Source: Candidatus Caldarchaeum sp. (GTDB lineage Archaea; Thermoproteota; Nitrososphaeria_A; Caldarchaeales; Caldarchaeaceae). Taken from it: a stretch of 27,015 nucleotides of DNA. Below are positions 14,460 to 22,442 of this stretch, in pieces. The position numbers were made by a program, and so were the translations under genes. The stretch lies in assembly GCA_025058435.1 (NCBI GenBank), contig JANXEM010000002.1:1-27015 (forward strand), in the 5' to 3' direction. The notes below the pieces were generated by a model. It searched no databases and was not told the DNA's origin. It saw only the letters and a list, made by a program, of their open reading frames with translations. Within the stretch, counting starts at the first letter, position 1. Each line of letters starts with the position of its first letter.

Positions 14460-15291
14460 GCTTCCTCACCTCTTGTTCGAATTCGTCCGCGCTGAGGCAT
14501 AGCGTATTCCAATCTTTGACACGTGATTTGATTTTTCTGCTGAGAAGGGTAACCTTAGGTGTCGAGACACCGAAGGCGTGTGAATCAAATTCTTCGAAAA
14601 ATTTCCGGGGGTCGCCTTGAAAAATAAGCTTGCCTTCGGCTATTACGACGACTTTGTTGGCCTTTGCCGCAGCGAGGTCGACGCGGTGTTCGACGAGAAG
14701 CACTGTCAGCCCGAATTGTTTCCGGATTTCGTCGATGTTGTTGAGGAGTGAAAGGCTTGAAACGGGGTCGAGGTATGACGTCGGCTCGTCCAGTATCAAG
14801 ATTTTGGGTTTCATGGCCAAAACCGACGCAATCGCCACCCTTTGTTGCTGGCCGCCGGAAAGCTCGAAAGGAGACCTTTCCCGGAGATGTTGTACGTTGA
14901 CCATGGCCATGGCTTCCTCTATTCTTGAGATGATTTCGTCCCTCGACAGGCCGAGGTTTTCCAAAGGAAAGGCGACGTCTGCTTCGACGGAAAGGGCGAA
15001 AAGCTGGTTCTGGGGGTTTTGGAAGACCATGCCCACTATCTGGGACAGCTTGTAGGTCGGTGTTTTAGCGGCTTCATATCCGTCGACGACGACCTTTCCG
15101 CTGTATTCGCCTTCGTAGAACTGTGGGATGAGGCCGTTAATACATCTGCACAGCGTCGATTTACCGCCGCCGCTCGGCCCCACAACGAGGACAAAATCTC
15201 CTCTTTCGATGTCAAGATTTACGTTCGATAACGCGGGTTTTTCGCTCCCCGCATACCTGAATGAAAGCCCTCTTATCTCTACGAGCGTCAT
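14443..15291 (-). CDS. ecfA1: ECF transporter ATP-binding protein (first EcfA subunit)
   Basis: This 282-residue ABC ATPase has Walker A GPSGGGKST (38-46), Q-loop Gln91 in VFQNPQNQLF, signature ELSGGQQQR (143-151), Walker B ILILDEP (164-170) and switch His202. VFQNP-x-NQ is typical of the EcfA/CbiO group. It starts at ATG 15291, three bases after the DHH gene stop, so it is likely read from the same mRNA as the exosome genes. With its paralogue and EcfT it makes a full energising module. The vitamin or metal imported cannot be inferred without the S component. Confidence 0.92.
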   Translation of the reverse strand: MTLVEIRGLSFRYAGSEKPALSNVNLDIERGDFVLVVGPSGGGKSTLCRCINGLIPQFYEGEYSGKVVVDGYEAAKTPTYKLSQIVGMVFQNPQNQLFALSVEADVAFPLENLGLSRDEIISRIEEAMAMVNVQHLRERSPFELSGGQQQRVAIASVLAMKPKILILDEPTSYLDPVSSLSLLNNIDEIRKQFGLTVLLVEHRVDLAAAKANKVVVIAEGKLIFQGDPRKFFEEFDSHAFGVSTPKVTLLSRKIKSRVKDWNTLCLSADEFEQEVRKLVGRV

Positions 15292-15294
15292 CTT

Positions 15295-16302
15295 TCAACC
15301 TGCCAGCTCCACCATGCTGCCGCCGAGAAGTAGTGAAAGGCCTTTCACGGCCTCCGTCAAAGCGGCTTCGACCCCTGCCTTAACCCTTATCCGAGCAGCT
15401 CCCGAATGGCCTCCGCCGTCCCCTTCAAACCGGCTCAAAAGATATTTCGTCAAATCTTCGCCTAAAGTGACTCCCGCATATTTTTGGAAATCGTGGGAGC
15501 TTCTGGCCGCGAGGACGGTGTAGTCGCCTTTCGAGCCGGCAACGAGCGCCACGTGTGCACCCGCCGTAACAAGCGTTCGCGCAACCGACGAAAGGTAGCC
15601 GTTGACATTCGAAACGACGACAAACCATTCGCCGAGCTTGAAGACGTTTGTTCGGCGTAAAGCCTTGAGACGCGCTATTCTTTCCGAATCCTCGATTCTC
15701 GGCTCGAGCATTCCGATGATTTTTGAGGGGTCTAACCCGTTGAGGAGACGCGCAGCTTTCGCGGCGACCTCAGCATCCGCCACCGAAAGCCGGACAGTGT
15801 CATAGTACATGCCGAGGAAAAGGGCTTCGGAGACCATCTCATCGTAGCTCAGGTTGAGGTATTCAACAAGGTCGAAGACAATTTCTGAAACCGCTAAGTA
15901 TTTGGAGGAAACAAGATATCGGATACCGGCGTGCTCGCTGGGCTGTAGATGATGGTCTACGACGATGACCTCTTTGCCCGAGCCGACGACCAACTCCTTC
16001 AAATCTCCGAGCTGGTTGATGCTGCCGACATCGACCAGAAGATAGACATCCGGGTCGGCTAAAAGCTTCTCCGCAAAGCCAAGATGTTCCATGATTGCTT
16101 TGACGTGGGCGGATGTCTCTTCGGGTATGATGAAGCCCACTTCGGCGGATTCGTAAACATCGGTCAAAAGCCTGTTGAGAACATAAGAGGCCCCAACGGA
16201 ATCGGCGTCTCCGCCCCAGTGGGAAACTATCTGCACCCTTTTCCCACGGACGTGAAAACCGATAGTTTGGCTGAGCTGTCGGACAAACTGATGGTCTCTC
16301 AT
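15295..16302 (-). CDS. DHH/DHHA1-family phosphoesterase
   Basis: This 335-residue metal-dependent phosphoesterase is of the RecJ/NrnA superfamily, which hydrolyses small oligonucleotides, cyclic dinucleotides or pAp. The motifs run in order: HWGGDADSVGAS (28-39, motif I), LLVDVGS (about 88-94, motif II), VVDHH (114-118, the DHH motif) and, near the C-terminus, the DHHA1 motif GDGGGHSGAARIR. Its place after the exosome subunits makes a nano-RNase or oligonucleotide clean-up role attractive, but that is inference. ATG 16302 is given as the start; TTG 16314, four codons upstream, is an alternative and neither has a clear ribosome binding site. It is 45 bases from pfdB and 3 bases from the ECF genes. 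Confidence 0.88.
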   Translation of the reverse strand: MRDHQFVRQLSQTIGFHVRGKRVQIVSHWGGDADSVGASYVLNRLLTDVYESAEVGFIIPEETSAHVKAIMEHLGFAEKLLADPDVYLLVDVGSINQLGDLKELVVGSGKEVIVVDHHLQPSEHAGIRYLVSSKYLAVSEIVFDLVEYLNLSYDEMVSEALFLGMYYDTVRLSVADAEVAAKAARLLNGLDPSKIIGMLEPRIEDSERIARLKALRRTNVFKLGEWFVVVSNVNGYLSSVARTLVTAGAHVALVAGSKGDYTVLAARSSHDFQKYAGVTLGEDLTKYLLSRFEGDGGGHSGAARIRVKAGVEAALTEAVKGLSLLLGGSMVELAG

Positions 16303-16346
16303 AACCCCCTTCAAATTTTCTCGCTGAAGCTATAAACCCTATCCGG

Positions 16347-16712
16347 CTACTGCTCCGAAGGCTGCCCGCCTCCCAGTAGACGTTGGACCTCTTTCTGAAG
16401 GCTTTCTATCTGAGCCCTCGCCCTCGATTCCTGTCTTTCGATGACCTTCAGCCGCGTGTCAGCGAGTTCCTTCCTTTCCGTGAGCTCGGCGGCTATTTTC
16501 GCTTTGTTGCTTTGGACGAGAACCGGGCCGACGGCCTTGTAGACAACGGCGCCGTCATCCATTTTATTCACCTCTTCGAGCGCAGAGCTGACTTCGGCCA
16601 ATTCCGCTTCTATCCGCTGTTTCTCGGAAAGGATGAGGGCGAGGCTCTGCTGAAGCTGCTGCAGCCTCAAAACCTGCTGCTGAACGCTGGGGGGAATCTC
16701 TTTACCCGACAT
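16347..16712 (-). CDS. pfdB: Prefoldin beta subunit (GimC beta)
   Basis: The beta subunit of archaeal prefoldin assembles with alpha into the jellyfish-shaped hexamer that holds unfolded proteins for the thermosome. The 121-residue protein shows the two long coiled-coil helices (about 8-50 and 72-112) joined by the beta-hairpin segment GAVVYKAVGPVLVQSNKAK, which is the beta-prefoldin hallmark. A GGAGG nine bases before ATG 16712 supports the start. It overlaps pcc1 by 11 bases, an arrangement common in archaeal exosome superoperons. Confidence 0.95.
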   Translation of the reverse strand: MSGKEIPPSVQQQVLRLQQLQQSLALILSEKQRIEAELAEVSSALEEVNKMDDGAVVYKAVGPVLVQSNKAKIAAELTERKELADTRLKVIERQESRARAQIESLQKEVQRLLGGGQPSEQ

Positions 16713-16959
16713 CTTTCAAGGCCTCCACGGTCTGATATGAAGCGTTGAGCAACCTTATTACTGTGTTGACGGCCGCCCTCATCGCGGTCAAATCAACGGC
16801 CCTTATCGTCACGACCAGCACGCCACCGCCCCCTCGTTCCACGGAAACCTTCGAACGCTCCGATTTCATCGAAGCTATTTCGGGGAAAATGCTGTTGAAC
16901 ATTATCCCTGACTTCTCCTCCGACGTCATCACCGAAAACTGGAGCTCCGCCTCAGCCAA
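16702..16959 (-). CDS. pcc1: KEOPS complex subunit Pcc1
   Basis: Pcc1 is the small dimerising subunit of KEOPS, which with Kae1, Bud32 and Cgi121 makes the t6A modification at position 37 of ANN-decoding tRNAs. The 85-residue protein fits the family in length and in the pattern S-x-E-R-S-K-V-x-V, then LVVTIRAVDLTAMRAAVNTV and IRLLNASYQTVE. It starts with TTG at 16959, directly abutting the eL43 stop (TAGTTG), and overlaps pfdB. Confidence 0.9.
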   Translation of the reverse strand: MAEAELQFSVMTSEEKSGIMFNSIFPEIASMKSERSKVSVERGGGGVLVVTIRAVDLTAMRAAVNTVIRLLNASYQTVEALKDVG

Positions 16960-17181
16960 CTACTTCTCAGCCTTCGGCGAATATGCTTGACCAGCGAATT
17001 TGTACCCACATCGCCTGCACTGCCAGACACCGACCGACACGCGGCGGACCTTCCTTGCCCCGCATCTATCGCATACGTAGCTCGCCCGAGACGCCGAAAC
17101 CACTTCAGCCCATTTCTTTCGTAAAGTCGACCCGTACCTTGCTCCGACGCCTTTCGCGATTCCCTGCTTCCCTTTAACCAG
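16960..17181 (-). CDS. rpl37ae: Ribosomal protein eL43 (L37Ae), probable CTG start
   Basis: eL43 is a zinc-binding protein of the large ribosomal subunit. The 73-residue reading begins [19 protein letters not shown] and then RKKWAEV, followed by a C4 zinc ribbon: Cys37 and Cys40 in YVCDRCG, then Cys55 and Cys58 in WQCRRCGYKFAGQAY, as in the family. It ends KAEK before TAG. No ATG, GTG or TTG precedes the conserved part in this frame before the overlap region runs deep into rrp42; the first such codon (GTG at residue 27) would delete the conserved N-terminus. CTG at 17181-17179 is in frame, gives the right length, and follows GGAGGTGG by six bases. I therefore infer a CTG start. It overlaps rrp42 by 8 bases and abuts pcc1. 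The rpoP gene often found next to it is absent here. Confidence 0.9.
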   Translation of the reverse strand: MVKGKQGIAKGVGARYGSTLRKKWAEVVSASRASYVCDRCGARKVRRVSVGVWQCRRCGYKFAGQAYSPKAEK

Positions 17182-18001
17182 TTCCAGCCACCTCCAAAAT
17201 CTTTCTCCTAAGCTCGTCAGACTTGGCCAGCCCGATTTTAATCATCTCCTTAAACATCGGGATGGGCAGAAGCCCGGGCGAACTTTTCTGAACAGCTGAA
17301 ACAACTCCTTCCGAGTCGTAGCCTATGGTGACCAAGGTGTCGGCAACCTCCTCCTCCGTCGGAAGCGGGTCGACGACTATTTTGTCCTTTATTAGCCCCA
17401 TGGTTACGCTGACGGGAACCGACCGCATGGGAAGCTTCATCCTTTCCCCCGTGGCCAGCTCAACTTTGCCGTCGACCACCCGGTAGACTGGCAACGTCAT
17501 CGAAGCCAAAGCAGAAACCGCGGAAAGTACCGCGGCGTCGAAATAGTTGCCGTCGTAGTCGAGGACGTAGCAGTCGATGTAAATCATGTAAACTTTTTGT
17601 CCAGCGATTATCGACAGCTTGTCCAGTTCGATGGCCTTGCTTTCCCGGATGACGCGGTCGACGATTCTCGAAAGCTCTATGGCTCTTTCGTCCGGCGGCC
17701 CCGGTTCGAAGCTTTTGGAAGCGAGGGGCAGCAGCTCGGCGTTTACGGTGAAAACTCCTTCGTTGGGCCTGTCGGGGAATGGGCTGCCGACCTCGACCTT
17801 TATTCCTGTGAGGATTTTCGTCTTACCCAGCGAAACCAGCGACGAGCCGTCGGCTTTTTCAACGACTTTTGTCGATACACTTATTTCACGGTATTGGAGA
17901 GGCTCTCTTTCGTCTATCCTTTTCCCGAGCTTCAGCAAATCGTAGACTTTGTTTTTCATGATTTTTATGCCGTATTCACGTTTTTCCATCCAGAAACTCA
18001 T
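17174..18001 (-). CDS. rrp42: Exosome subunit Rrp42 (RNase PH-like, non-catalytic)
   Basis: Rrp42 pairs with Rrp41 in the hexameric ring of the archaeal exosome, which degrades and tails RNA from the 3' end. The 275-residue protein has the RNase PH fold signature: [38 protein letters not shown], then [20 protein letters not shown] in place of the Arg-Arg block of Rrp41. It also has [21 protein letters not shown]. These are typical of the archaeal Rrp42, which lacks the phosphorolytic residues but helps bind RNA. It starts at ATG 18001 with GAGGGG eight bases upstream and an ATGA overlap with rrp41. Confidence 0.96.
   Translation of the reverse strand: MSFWMEKREYGIKIMKNKVYDLLKLGKRIDEREPLQYREISVSTKVVEKADGSSLVSLGKTKILTGIKVEVGSPFPDRPNEGVFTVNAELLPLASKSFEPGPPDERAIELSRIVDRVIRESKAIELDKLSIIAGQKVYMIYIDCYVLDYDGNYFDAAVLSAVSALASMTLPVYRVVDGKVELATGERMKLPMRSVPVSVTMGLIKDKIVVDPLPTEEEVADTLVTIGYDSEGVVSAVQKSSPGLLPIPMFKEMIKIGLAKSDELRRKILEVAGTG
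17188..17195 (-). promoter_or_regulatory. Ribosome binding site for the CTG-started eL43 gene
   Basis: On the minus strand GGAGGTGG lies inside the last codons of rrp42, six bases before CTG 17181. It is one of the best matches in the window to the anti-Shine-Dalgarno sequence, at the same spacing as for other operon genes, and is the main support for a non-canonical start. Confidence 0.65.
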
Positions 18002-18720
18002 GTTTCCAACCCCTCCGGCTCGACCTTGTAGCGGCGTTTAAGCGCCTCGACCTGCATCTGATGTATCTGCTTGATGGCTGCTTGAGCCATTTCCAGCCCT
18101 TTCGATATTTCGTCGGCTGTCATCCGGCCGTTGAGCTGGAGCAACACTATCGAATTTAGGTTGGGGGCCATGGCGACCGGCATGTCAGCTTCACCGTATT
18201 TGTCTTCGAATTCGTTGATGTCGAGAACGAGGGTTCCTTCAACCTTTCCCACAGCCACCGCCGATATCAAGTCAGCCATAGGCACTCCGGCGTCCGCGAG
18301 CGCAAGAGACGCCGCCGTAATTCCCGCAGTCCGGGTTCCGCCGTCGGCTTGAATGACCTCGACGAAGATGTCTATCATCATCCGTGGAAACTCTTCGAGG
18401 AAGACCACGGTCTCCAAAGCCTCTCGCAACACCTTTGAAAGTTCGACTTCTCGCCTTGTCATGCCCAGCGGCTTTCTCTCGTCAACGCTGAAAGAAGCCA
18501 TGTGGTACCTACAGTTGATGACTGCTCTGTCGGGAAGTTCAAGATGCTTCGGATGAGCTTCCCGAGGCCCTATCACGCCGGCGTAAATCCGTGTTCCGCC
18601 AAGTTCTACGTAGGCGGAGCCGTCGGTCTTCTCCAAAACTCCTACTTCAAGCCGCAACTTCCTTAACTGGTCGGGACGTCGGCCATCCATTCTTAACCCA
18701 TTTTCATTTATCAACTTCAT
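17998..18720 (-). CDS. rrp41: Exosome catalytic subunit Rrp41 (RNase PH-like)
   Basis: This is the phosphorolytic subunit of the exosome ring. With the start at ATG 18720 it has 240 residues. The catalytic features are intact: Arg89-Arg90 in [16 protein letters not shown] (RNA binding), [15 protein letters not shown] from about 127 (phosphate binding) and the acidic cluster Asp167, Asp173 and Asp179 in [23 protein letters not shown] at 18735 is in frame but lies within GAGGTG, which looks like the ribosome binding site, so the ATG is preferred. The spacing is then rather long, about 11 bases. It overlaps rrp4 by 17 bases and rrp42 by 4. Confidence 0.96.
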   Translation of the reverse strand: MKLINENGLRMDGRRPDQLRKLRLEVGVLEKTDGSAYVELGGTRIYAGVIGPREAHPKHLELPDRAVINCRYHMASFSVDERKPLGMTRREVELSKVLREALETVVFLEEFPRMMIDIFVEVIQADGGTRTAGITAASLALADAGVPMADLISAVAVGKVEGTLVLDINEFEDKYGEADMPVAMAPNLNSIVLLQLNGRMTADEISKGLEMAQAAIKQIHQMQVEALKRRYKVEPEGLET

Positions 18721-19378
18721 CTTGAACAACTCCACCTCTCAACTTTCTCAGCAACTGCACCACCCTTTCAGTCAAGCCCACCGTATGGGCTTCGCGTTCA
18801 ATCAAATTAACCGCCGCCACAGCGGCAAACTCGTTCGACGGATTCGGGCCGTTGACCACAAGCAACCCGTTGCGGCCAACCCAGAAATCGCAGCCCGTCT
18901 CCTTCCGCAGGATTTGGAGCATGGAGCCTTTCCTCCCTATCACCCTCGGTATTTTCGCCGCGTTGACCGCGACAAGAAGGCCTGAAGGAATTTTTTGAAG
19001 TCCTTCCGTGGAAAGGACGATGCCTCTCAACCCCGTCAACTTTACCTCGGCGTAGATGCAGTCTCCGATGTCTATTTTGAGGGGTGTTGTTTCCCTTTCA
19101 GCGGGTTTGATGATCGCGGTGGTGTCTCCTCCGATGTCGACCTCCACTACGTTTGGCTTGACGTCGGAAACAATTCCAACAACCCTGTCGCCCCTCTGAG
19201 GCCTGTATCTGCCGCCGACAGGGATAATCCTTATCTGTCCGTTGACGACGCGGGCAAACCCCATGACCGAAGCGTAGATTTTTCCGTCCCGGGAATAGGT
19301 TCCGAAGCCGCTGTGACGTGAATTATCTGAAAGTAGCTGACCCGGAACCACCAATTCGTTTTCGGAAATGTACATCAA
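18704..19378 (-). CDS. rrp4: Exosome cap subunit Rrp4 (S1 and KH domains)
   Basis: Rrp4 forms the RNA-binding cap on the Rrp41/Rrp42 ring. The 224-residue protein has an N-terminal beta domain (VVPGQLL...[19 protein letters not shown]), an S1 domain ([24 protein letters not shown], about 58-120) and a KH domain with the GxxG loop in [12 protein letters not shown] (about 141-152). The start is TTG 19378, directly after the SBDS stop, with GGTGA five bases before it; the immediately following ATG (19375) is nearly equivalent. It lies in the classic SBDS-rrp4-rrp41-rrp42 order. Confidence 0.96.
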   Translation of the reverse strand: MMYISENELVVPGQLLSDNSRHSGFGTYSRDGKIYASVMGFARVVNGQIRIIPVGGRYRPQRGDRVVGIVSDVKPNVVEVDIGGDTTAIIKPAERETTPLKIDIGDCIYAEVKLTGLRGIVLSTEGLQKIPSGLLVAVNAAKIPRVIGRKGSMLQILRKETGCDFWVGRNGLLVVNGPNPSNEFAAVAAVNLIEREAHTVGLTERVVQLLRKLRGGVVQDEVDK

Positions 19379-20077
19379 TTAGGTCACCGGCTTTATCTCC
19401 ACACGGCCTCCGCATATTTTGTTGAGTCTGTCGACGAGGTCTGCGTGAAGGCCTGTGGGAATTTCGGCGAGGCATCGCCAGCTTCCGTCTCCCAGCCACC
19501 CCTCCTCCAACATATTCCCCATGCTCCGAATCAGCCCGTAGACCTTCCCCACGAACTCTCCCGCAACACGTATCTCAACCCGCATGTTTCCGATTTTAAG
19601 CGGAAGGATTCTCCGCAGCTTTTCAACTGCTTTCATCGCCTCCTGCTTTGCGTCGCAGAACGGGTCTACAGAAAGACCGACCTGCTCCAAAGCCAATTCA
19701 ATCCTTTGGGGAGGATGGGGGGCGTTGGTTCTGGGGTCGATGGCGTTCCTCGAAATGAAATCAACTATCTGCCTCTTTTTCTCCTCAATCAGCCTGCGAC
19801 GCTGTTCAGCCGTAATCAACACCTCTCCTTCGGCGAGAATTTTTTCAGCGATCTGACGTACGTCCGTGATTCCGAAAGACTTTTTCAACTCGGTTTCAGA
19901 AGCCCTGATACCTTTTTTCCAGTCTTTGAAAACTTCATCATAGATGATGATCTTAGACACGGGCAGTTTTTCACCCATTTTGTATTTGAGGGCGTTGTCG
20001 GGGTCGACGAGAATTTCGAATGTTGTTTCTCCTACTCCGAGCCTTGCGATTGTGTATGATTCTTTTTGTTTGGGCAT
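19379..20077 (-). CDS. sdo1: SBDS/Sdo1 ribosome maturation protein
   Basis: The archaeal orthologue of the Shwachman-Bodian-Diamond protein helps release the anti-association factor from new large ribosomal subunits, working with an EF-2-like GTPase. Its 232-residue size and blocks fit: the FYSH domain at the N-terminus (FEILVDPDNALKYKMG, then VFKDWKKGIRASETELKKSFG), the central helical domain with QRRRLIEEKKRQIVDFISRNAIDP and RTNAPHPPQRIE, and a C-terminal ferredoxin-like domain from about 155. It starts at ATG 20077, 11 bases after psmA, and abuts rrp4. EF-2 is encoded about 4 kb away in this window. Confidence 0.97.
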   Translation of the reverse strand: MPKQKESYTIARLGVGETTFEILVDPDNALKYKMGEKLPVSKIIIYDEVFKDWKKGIRASETELKKSFGITDVRQIAEKILAEGEVLITAEQRRRLIEEKKRQIVDFISRNAIDPRTNAPHPPQRIELALEQVGLSVDPFCDAKQEAMKAVEKLRRILPLKIGNMRVEIRVAGEFVGKVYGLIRSMGNMLEEGWLGDGSWRCLAEIPTGLHADLVDRLNKICGGRVEIKPVT

Positions 20078-20088
20078 CCTTTGCTCAA

Positions 20089-20823
20089 CTACTGCTTCTT
20101 CGCCTTAAGAAGGTCGTTCAGAACGGAGTTCAGCTCCAACGGGGTTTTCATGGTATATTTTTTAGTGGCAACAGGTATAGTCACGAGTCTGACCGTCCAT
20201 CCTTCTTCTATTTTGTCTACCGAGTCGACGAGGGCTTTGAGGCTCAGCTCTACCGCTTGTTGAAGCGTCATCGAGCGGATGTAGTTGTTTTCGAAGAGCT
20301 CTCGGACTTTTTCGGCTCCTCTTCCGATGGCCCATGCGTTGTATTCGAGGATGAGGCCGCTTGGTTCAGCGTAGAAGAGACGCGGACCGGTCTTGTCGAC
20401 TCCTCCGATGAGGAGAGCCGTTCCGAAAGGCCTGACTCCCGCGTGCTGTGTGTAGATTTGCATAATGTCGCCAACTCTTCTCGCGACTGCTTCTACAAGG
20501 GGTTCCTCGTCGTAGGAAAGCCGTAGTGTCTGAGAATATACTCGGGCGTTGTCGACGAGCACTCTGGCGTCGGAATTTAGTCCCGCGGTTGCCGCTCCGA
20601 TGTGTTCGTCGATTTGGAATATTTTCCACGAAAAATCTGCGCTCTGAAGCTTTGTGTGCATTCTTTCTTCCACTGCCAGAACTACTCCTTCGTTACAGAC
20701 GAGTGAAAGAGCTGTTGAGCCTGAGCGGACTGTTTCGAGAGCGTATTCGACTTGGTAAAGACGTCCCTGAGGTGAGAAAACAGTTATGGCCCTGTCGTAG
20801 GCGCCGGTCATGCCTAAAGCCAT
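20089..20823 (-). CDS. psmA: Proteasome alpha subunit
   Basis: Alpha subunits form the outer rings of the 20S proteasome, gating entry for unfoldases such as PAN or Cdc48. The 244-residue protein has the alpha signature YDRAITVFSPQGRLYQVEYA (about 9-28), then LETVRSGSTALSL, and keeps the N-terminal extension absent in beta subunits. The C-terminus is KAKKQ. It is the first gene of the minus-strand superoperon. The start is ATG 20823 with AGGTG nine bases upstream and an AT-rich TTTATTTA about 40 bases before it, giving a short leader. The beta subunits are not in the window. Confidence 0.97.
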   Translation of the reverse strand: MALGMTGAYDRAITVFSPQGRLYQVEYALETVRSGSTALSLVCNEGVVLAVEERMHTKLQSADFSWKIFQIDEHIGAATAGLNSDARVLVDNARVYSQTLRLSYDEEPLVEAVARRVGDIMQIYTQHAGVRPFGTALLIGGVDKTGPRLFYAEPSGLILEYNAWAIGRGAEKVRELFENNYIRSMTLQQAVELSLKALVDSVDKIEEGWTVRLVTIPVATKKYTMKTPLELNSVLNDLLKAKKQ

Positions 20824-20860
20824 ATTTCAACGCACCTGTTAATTGACACGATGCGGGGAT

Positions 20861-20868
20861 TAAATAAA
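20861..20868 (-). promoter_or_regulatory. TATA-like box for the psmA-exosome superoperon
   Basis: On the minus strand TTTATTTA is centred about 41 bases before the psmA ATG, predicting a leader of about 15 bases that just includes the AGGTG at 20837-20833. It would drive the whole twelve-gene string to ecfT, since no other gap of promoter size is seen there. Confidence 0.45.
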
Positions 20869-20896
20869 GTTAGCGTAGACCGGATTCCGGCTTAAA

Positions 20897-20904
20897 CCTA
20901 TATA
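20897..20904 (+). promoter_or_regulatory. TATA-like box for the zinc-ribbon mini-protein
   Basis: CCTATATA lies about 32 bases before ATG 20933 and only about 23 before the in-frame GTG 20924, so it favours the ATG. A weaker CTTAAA (20891-20896) sits just upstream. Confidence 0.5.
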
Positions 20905-20932
20905 CGGCGTAGATTTTCGCTCTGTGAATTCC

Positions 20933-21136
20933 ATGCCGGTCTGCTTCGAATGCGGACGGAAGCTCGTTTACGACAGAGAAACGAAGACGTATTCATGTGA
21001 AGGATGCGGCTCGACCTACAACAGTCAAGACCTTTTGGTCGAGCGAGAAAAAAGATTCAACAGCAAGTTTGAAGGCGATAGGAAGAAACGCCGGCACGAA
21101 GAATATCTCGAATGGTGGCTTAGCTCGAAGTCGTGA
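20933..21136 (+). CDS. Small zinc-ribbon protein
   Basis: This 67-residue protein has a single four-cysteine zinc ribbon: Cys4 and Cys7 in VCFECGRKL, then Cys22 and Cys25 in YSCEGCGSTYN. A basic helical tail follows (about 32-62, rich in Arg, Lys and Glu and ending EYLEWWLSSKS). It resembles free-standing archaeal zinc ribbons that bind nucleic acid or other proteins, but I cannot assign a family. It diverges from psmA with its own TATA box. The longer GTG start at 20924 would add only three residues. Its last 17 bases overlap the convergent amidase gene. Confidence 0.75.
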   Translation: MPVCFECGRKLVYDRETKTYSCEGCGSTYNSQDLLVEREKRFNSKFEGDRKKRRHEEYLEWWLSSKS

Positions 21137-22442
21137 ACAGTTTTTCAACGGCGTAGGCTGTTTTCAAAAGTTTTTTGTCCTGTCCATGGTCAGCGATGAG
21201 CTGTAGACCCGTCGGCAGGCCCGTCGCCGAAAAACCCATCGGAACGCTTATCGCTGGGACACCGTAGAGGTTGAAGACTTCGGTGTTGCGGAGAGTTGCG
21301 GCCCTTATGGTGAACGTCTTGCCTTCGACCGAAACTTCCTCTTCATCGAGACGATGGGCCGTTATTATCGTCGTCGGCGTGGCCAGAACGTCGACCTTTT
21401 GGAAAATTTTTCTGAAGCGGGCCGTCAGCTTTTTTCTCGCCCTCAGAGCCGTCACGTAGGAGACGGCCGGAATTGCGAACCCCCTGACTATCCGCTGTCT
21501 GACATCTTCGCCGTACAGGTCGAGCCTTCCTCTGCAAAGCTTCAAGTGGTATGCGGCTGATTCGGCGAACCCGATGATGGTGCGGCATTTCACGGCCTTT
21601 TCCACGTCTTCTATCTGGACGAAGCGTATTTCCGCGCCCTCTGATTCAAGCCTTTTCAACGCGTCCTCAAAACAGCTTCTCACCCCCTTCTCTAAATAGT
21701 CGAGGAAGAAATTGGCGGGAACTCCGACACTGACTCCTTCAAGCTTGGCCGCTCGAAGACTGAAGCCGCGGCTTACGCCATCGACCAAAACCGAAAAGAC
21801 GAGCGCGTTTTCCCACACGCTCCGGGACAATATGCCGATGTGGTCGAGGCTCCAACTAAGGGGGACGACGCCGGCCAAACTCACCAAACCCTGCGATGGC
21901 TTGAAACCCACTACTCCGCAGAAAGAAGCAGGAATTCGGACGGAACCGGCCGTGTCGGTTCCGAGGCCTACGTCGCACATGCCGAGGGCTACCGCCACGG
22001 CTGAGCCGCCGCTGGAGCCGCCTGAGACGCGTGATGTGTCGTATGGGTTTAGGCACGGGCCGTAATGTGGGTTGATGTTGGAAACTCCGAAGGCGAATTC
22101 GTGAAGGTTTGTTTTGCCGTTTAAAGCGGCACCGTTCGACAGAAGTATGTCGACGGCGTTCGCGTTATCGTCTGGAATATGGTGGGCCAGAAGCTTCGAA
22201 CCCGCGGTTGTCGGGAAACCACGGACATCGAAAACATCTTTCACCGCGACCGTCAGCCCCTTCAAAGCCCTTCGACGATGATCTTTCCTGACCACGGGCT
22301 TGTCGAAGACCGTTATGTACGCGTTGTGTTTTGGGTTGAGCCGCCGAATTGTTTCCAACTGTTTCGACCATCTTTCGGCCGGGTTGTATTCCGCGGACAT
22401 CAACAGATTGCACAAAGGCTGTTCAAAAGGGGGTGTCGTCAT
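21120..22442 (-). CDS. Amidase-signature family hydrolase (GatA-like)
   Basis: This 440-residue enzyme hydrolyses a carboxamide through a Ser-cisSer-Lys triad: Lys68 in VAVKDVF, the GGSSGGSA loop (Ser143/Ser144) and nucleophile Ser167 in GTDTAGSVRIP. It is of amidase length but slightly shorter than GatA, and GatB and GatC are not in the window. It may be a nitrile- or amide-catabolic amidase and not the tRNA-Gln amidotransferase; the substrate is unknown. ATG 22442 is preferred over TTG 22448, since AGGTGG ends six bases before it. The start lies within the end of a 55-residue ORF, so translational coupling is likely. The 3' end overlaps the zinc-ribbon gene. Confidence 0.9.
   Translation of the reverse strand: MTTPPFEQPLCNLLMSAEYNPAERWSKQLETIRRLNPKHNAYITVFDKPVVRKDHRRRALKGLTVAVKDVFDVRGFPTTAGSKLLAHHIPDDNANAVDILLSNGAALNGKTNLHEFAFGVSNINPHYGPCLNPYDTSRVSGGSSGGSAVAVALGMCDVGLGTDTAGSVRIPASFCGVVGFKPSQGLVSLAGVVPLSWSLDHIGILSRSVWENALVFSVLVDGVSRGFSLRAAKLEGVSVGVPANFFLDYLEKGVRSCFEDALKRLESEGAEIRFVQIEDVEKAVKCRTIIGFAESAAYHLKLCRGRLDLYGEDVRQRIVRGFAIPAVSYVTALRARKKLTARFRKIFQKVDVLATPTTIITAHRLDEEEVSVEGKTFTIRAATLRNTEVFNLYGVPAISVPMGFSATGLPTGLQLIADHGQDKKLLKTAYAVEKLFTTSS

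Noticed and set aside
19445..20059. 204-codon plus-strand open frame opposite SBDS
   Set aside because: It is an antisense shadow of a strongly conserved gene, with no family signature and no promoter.
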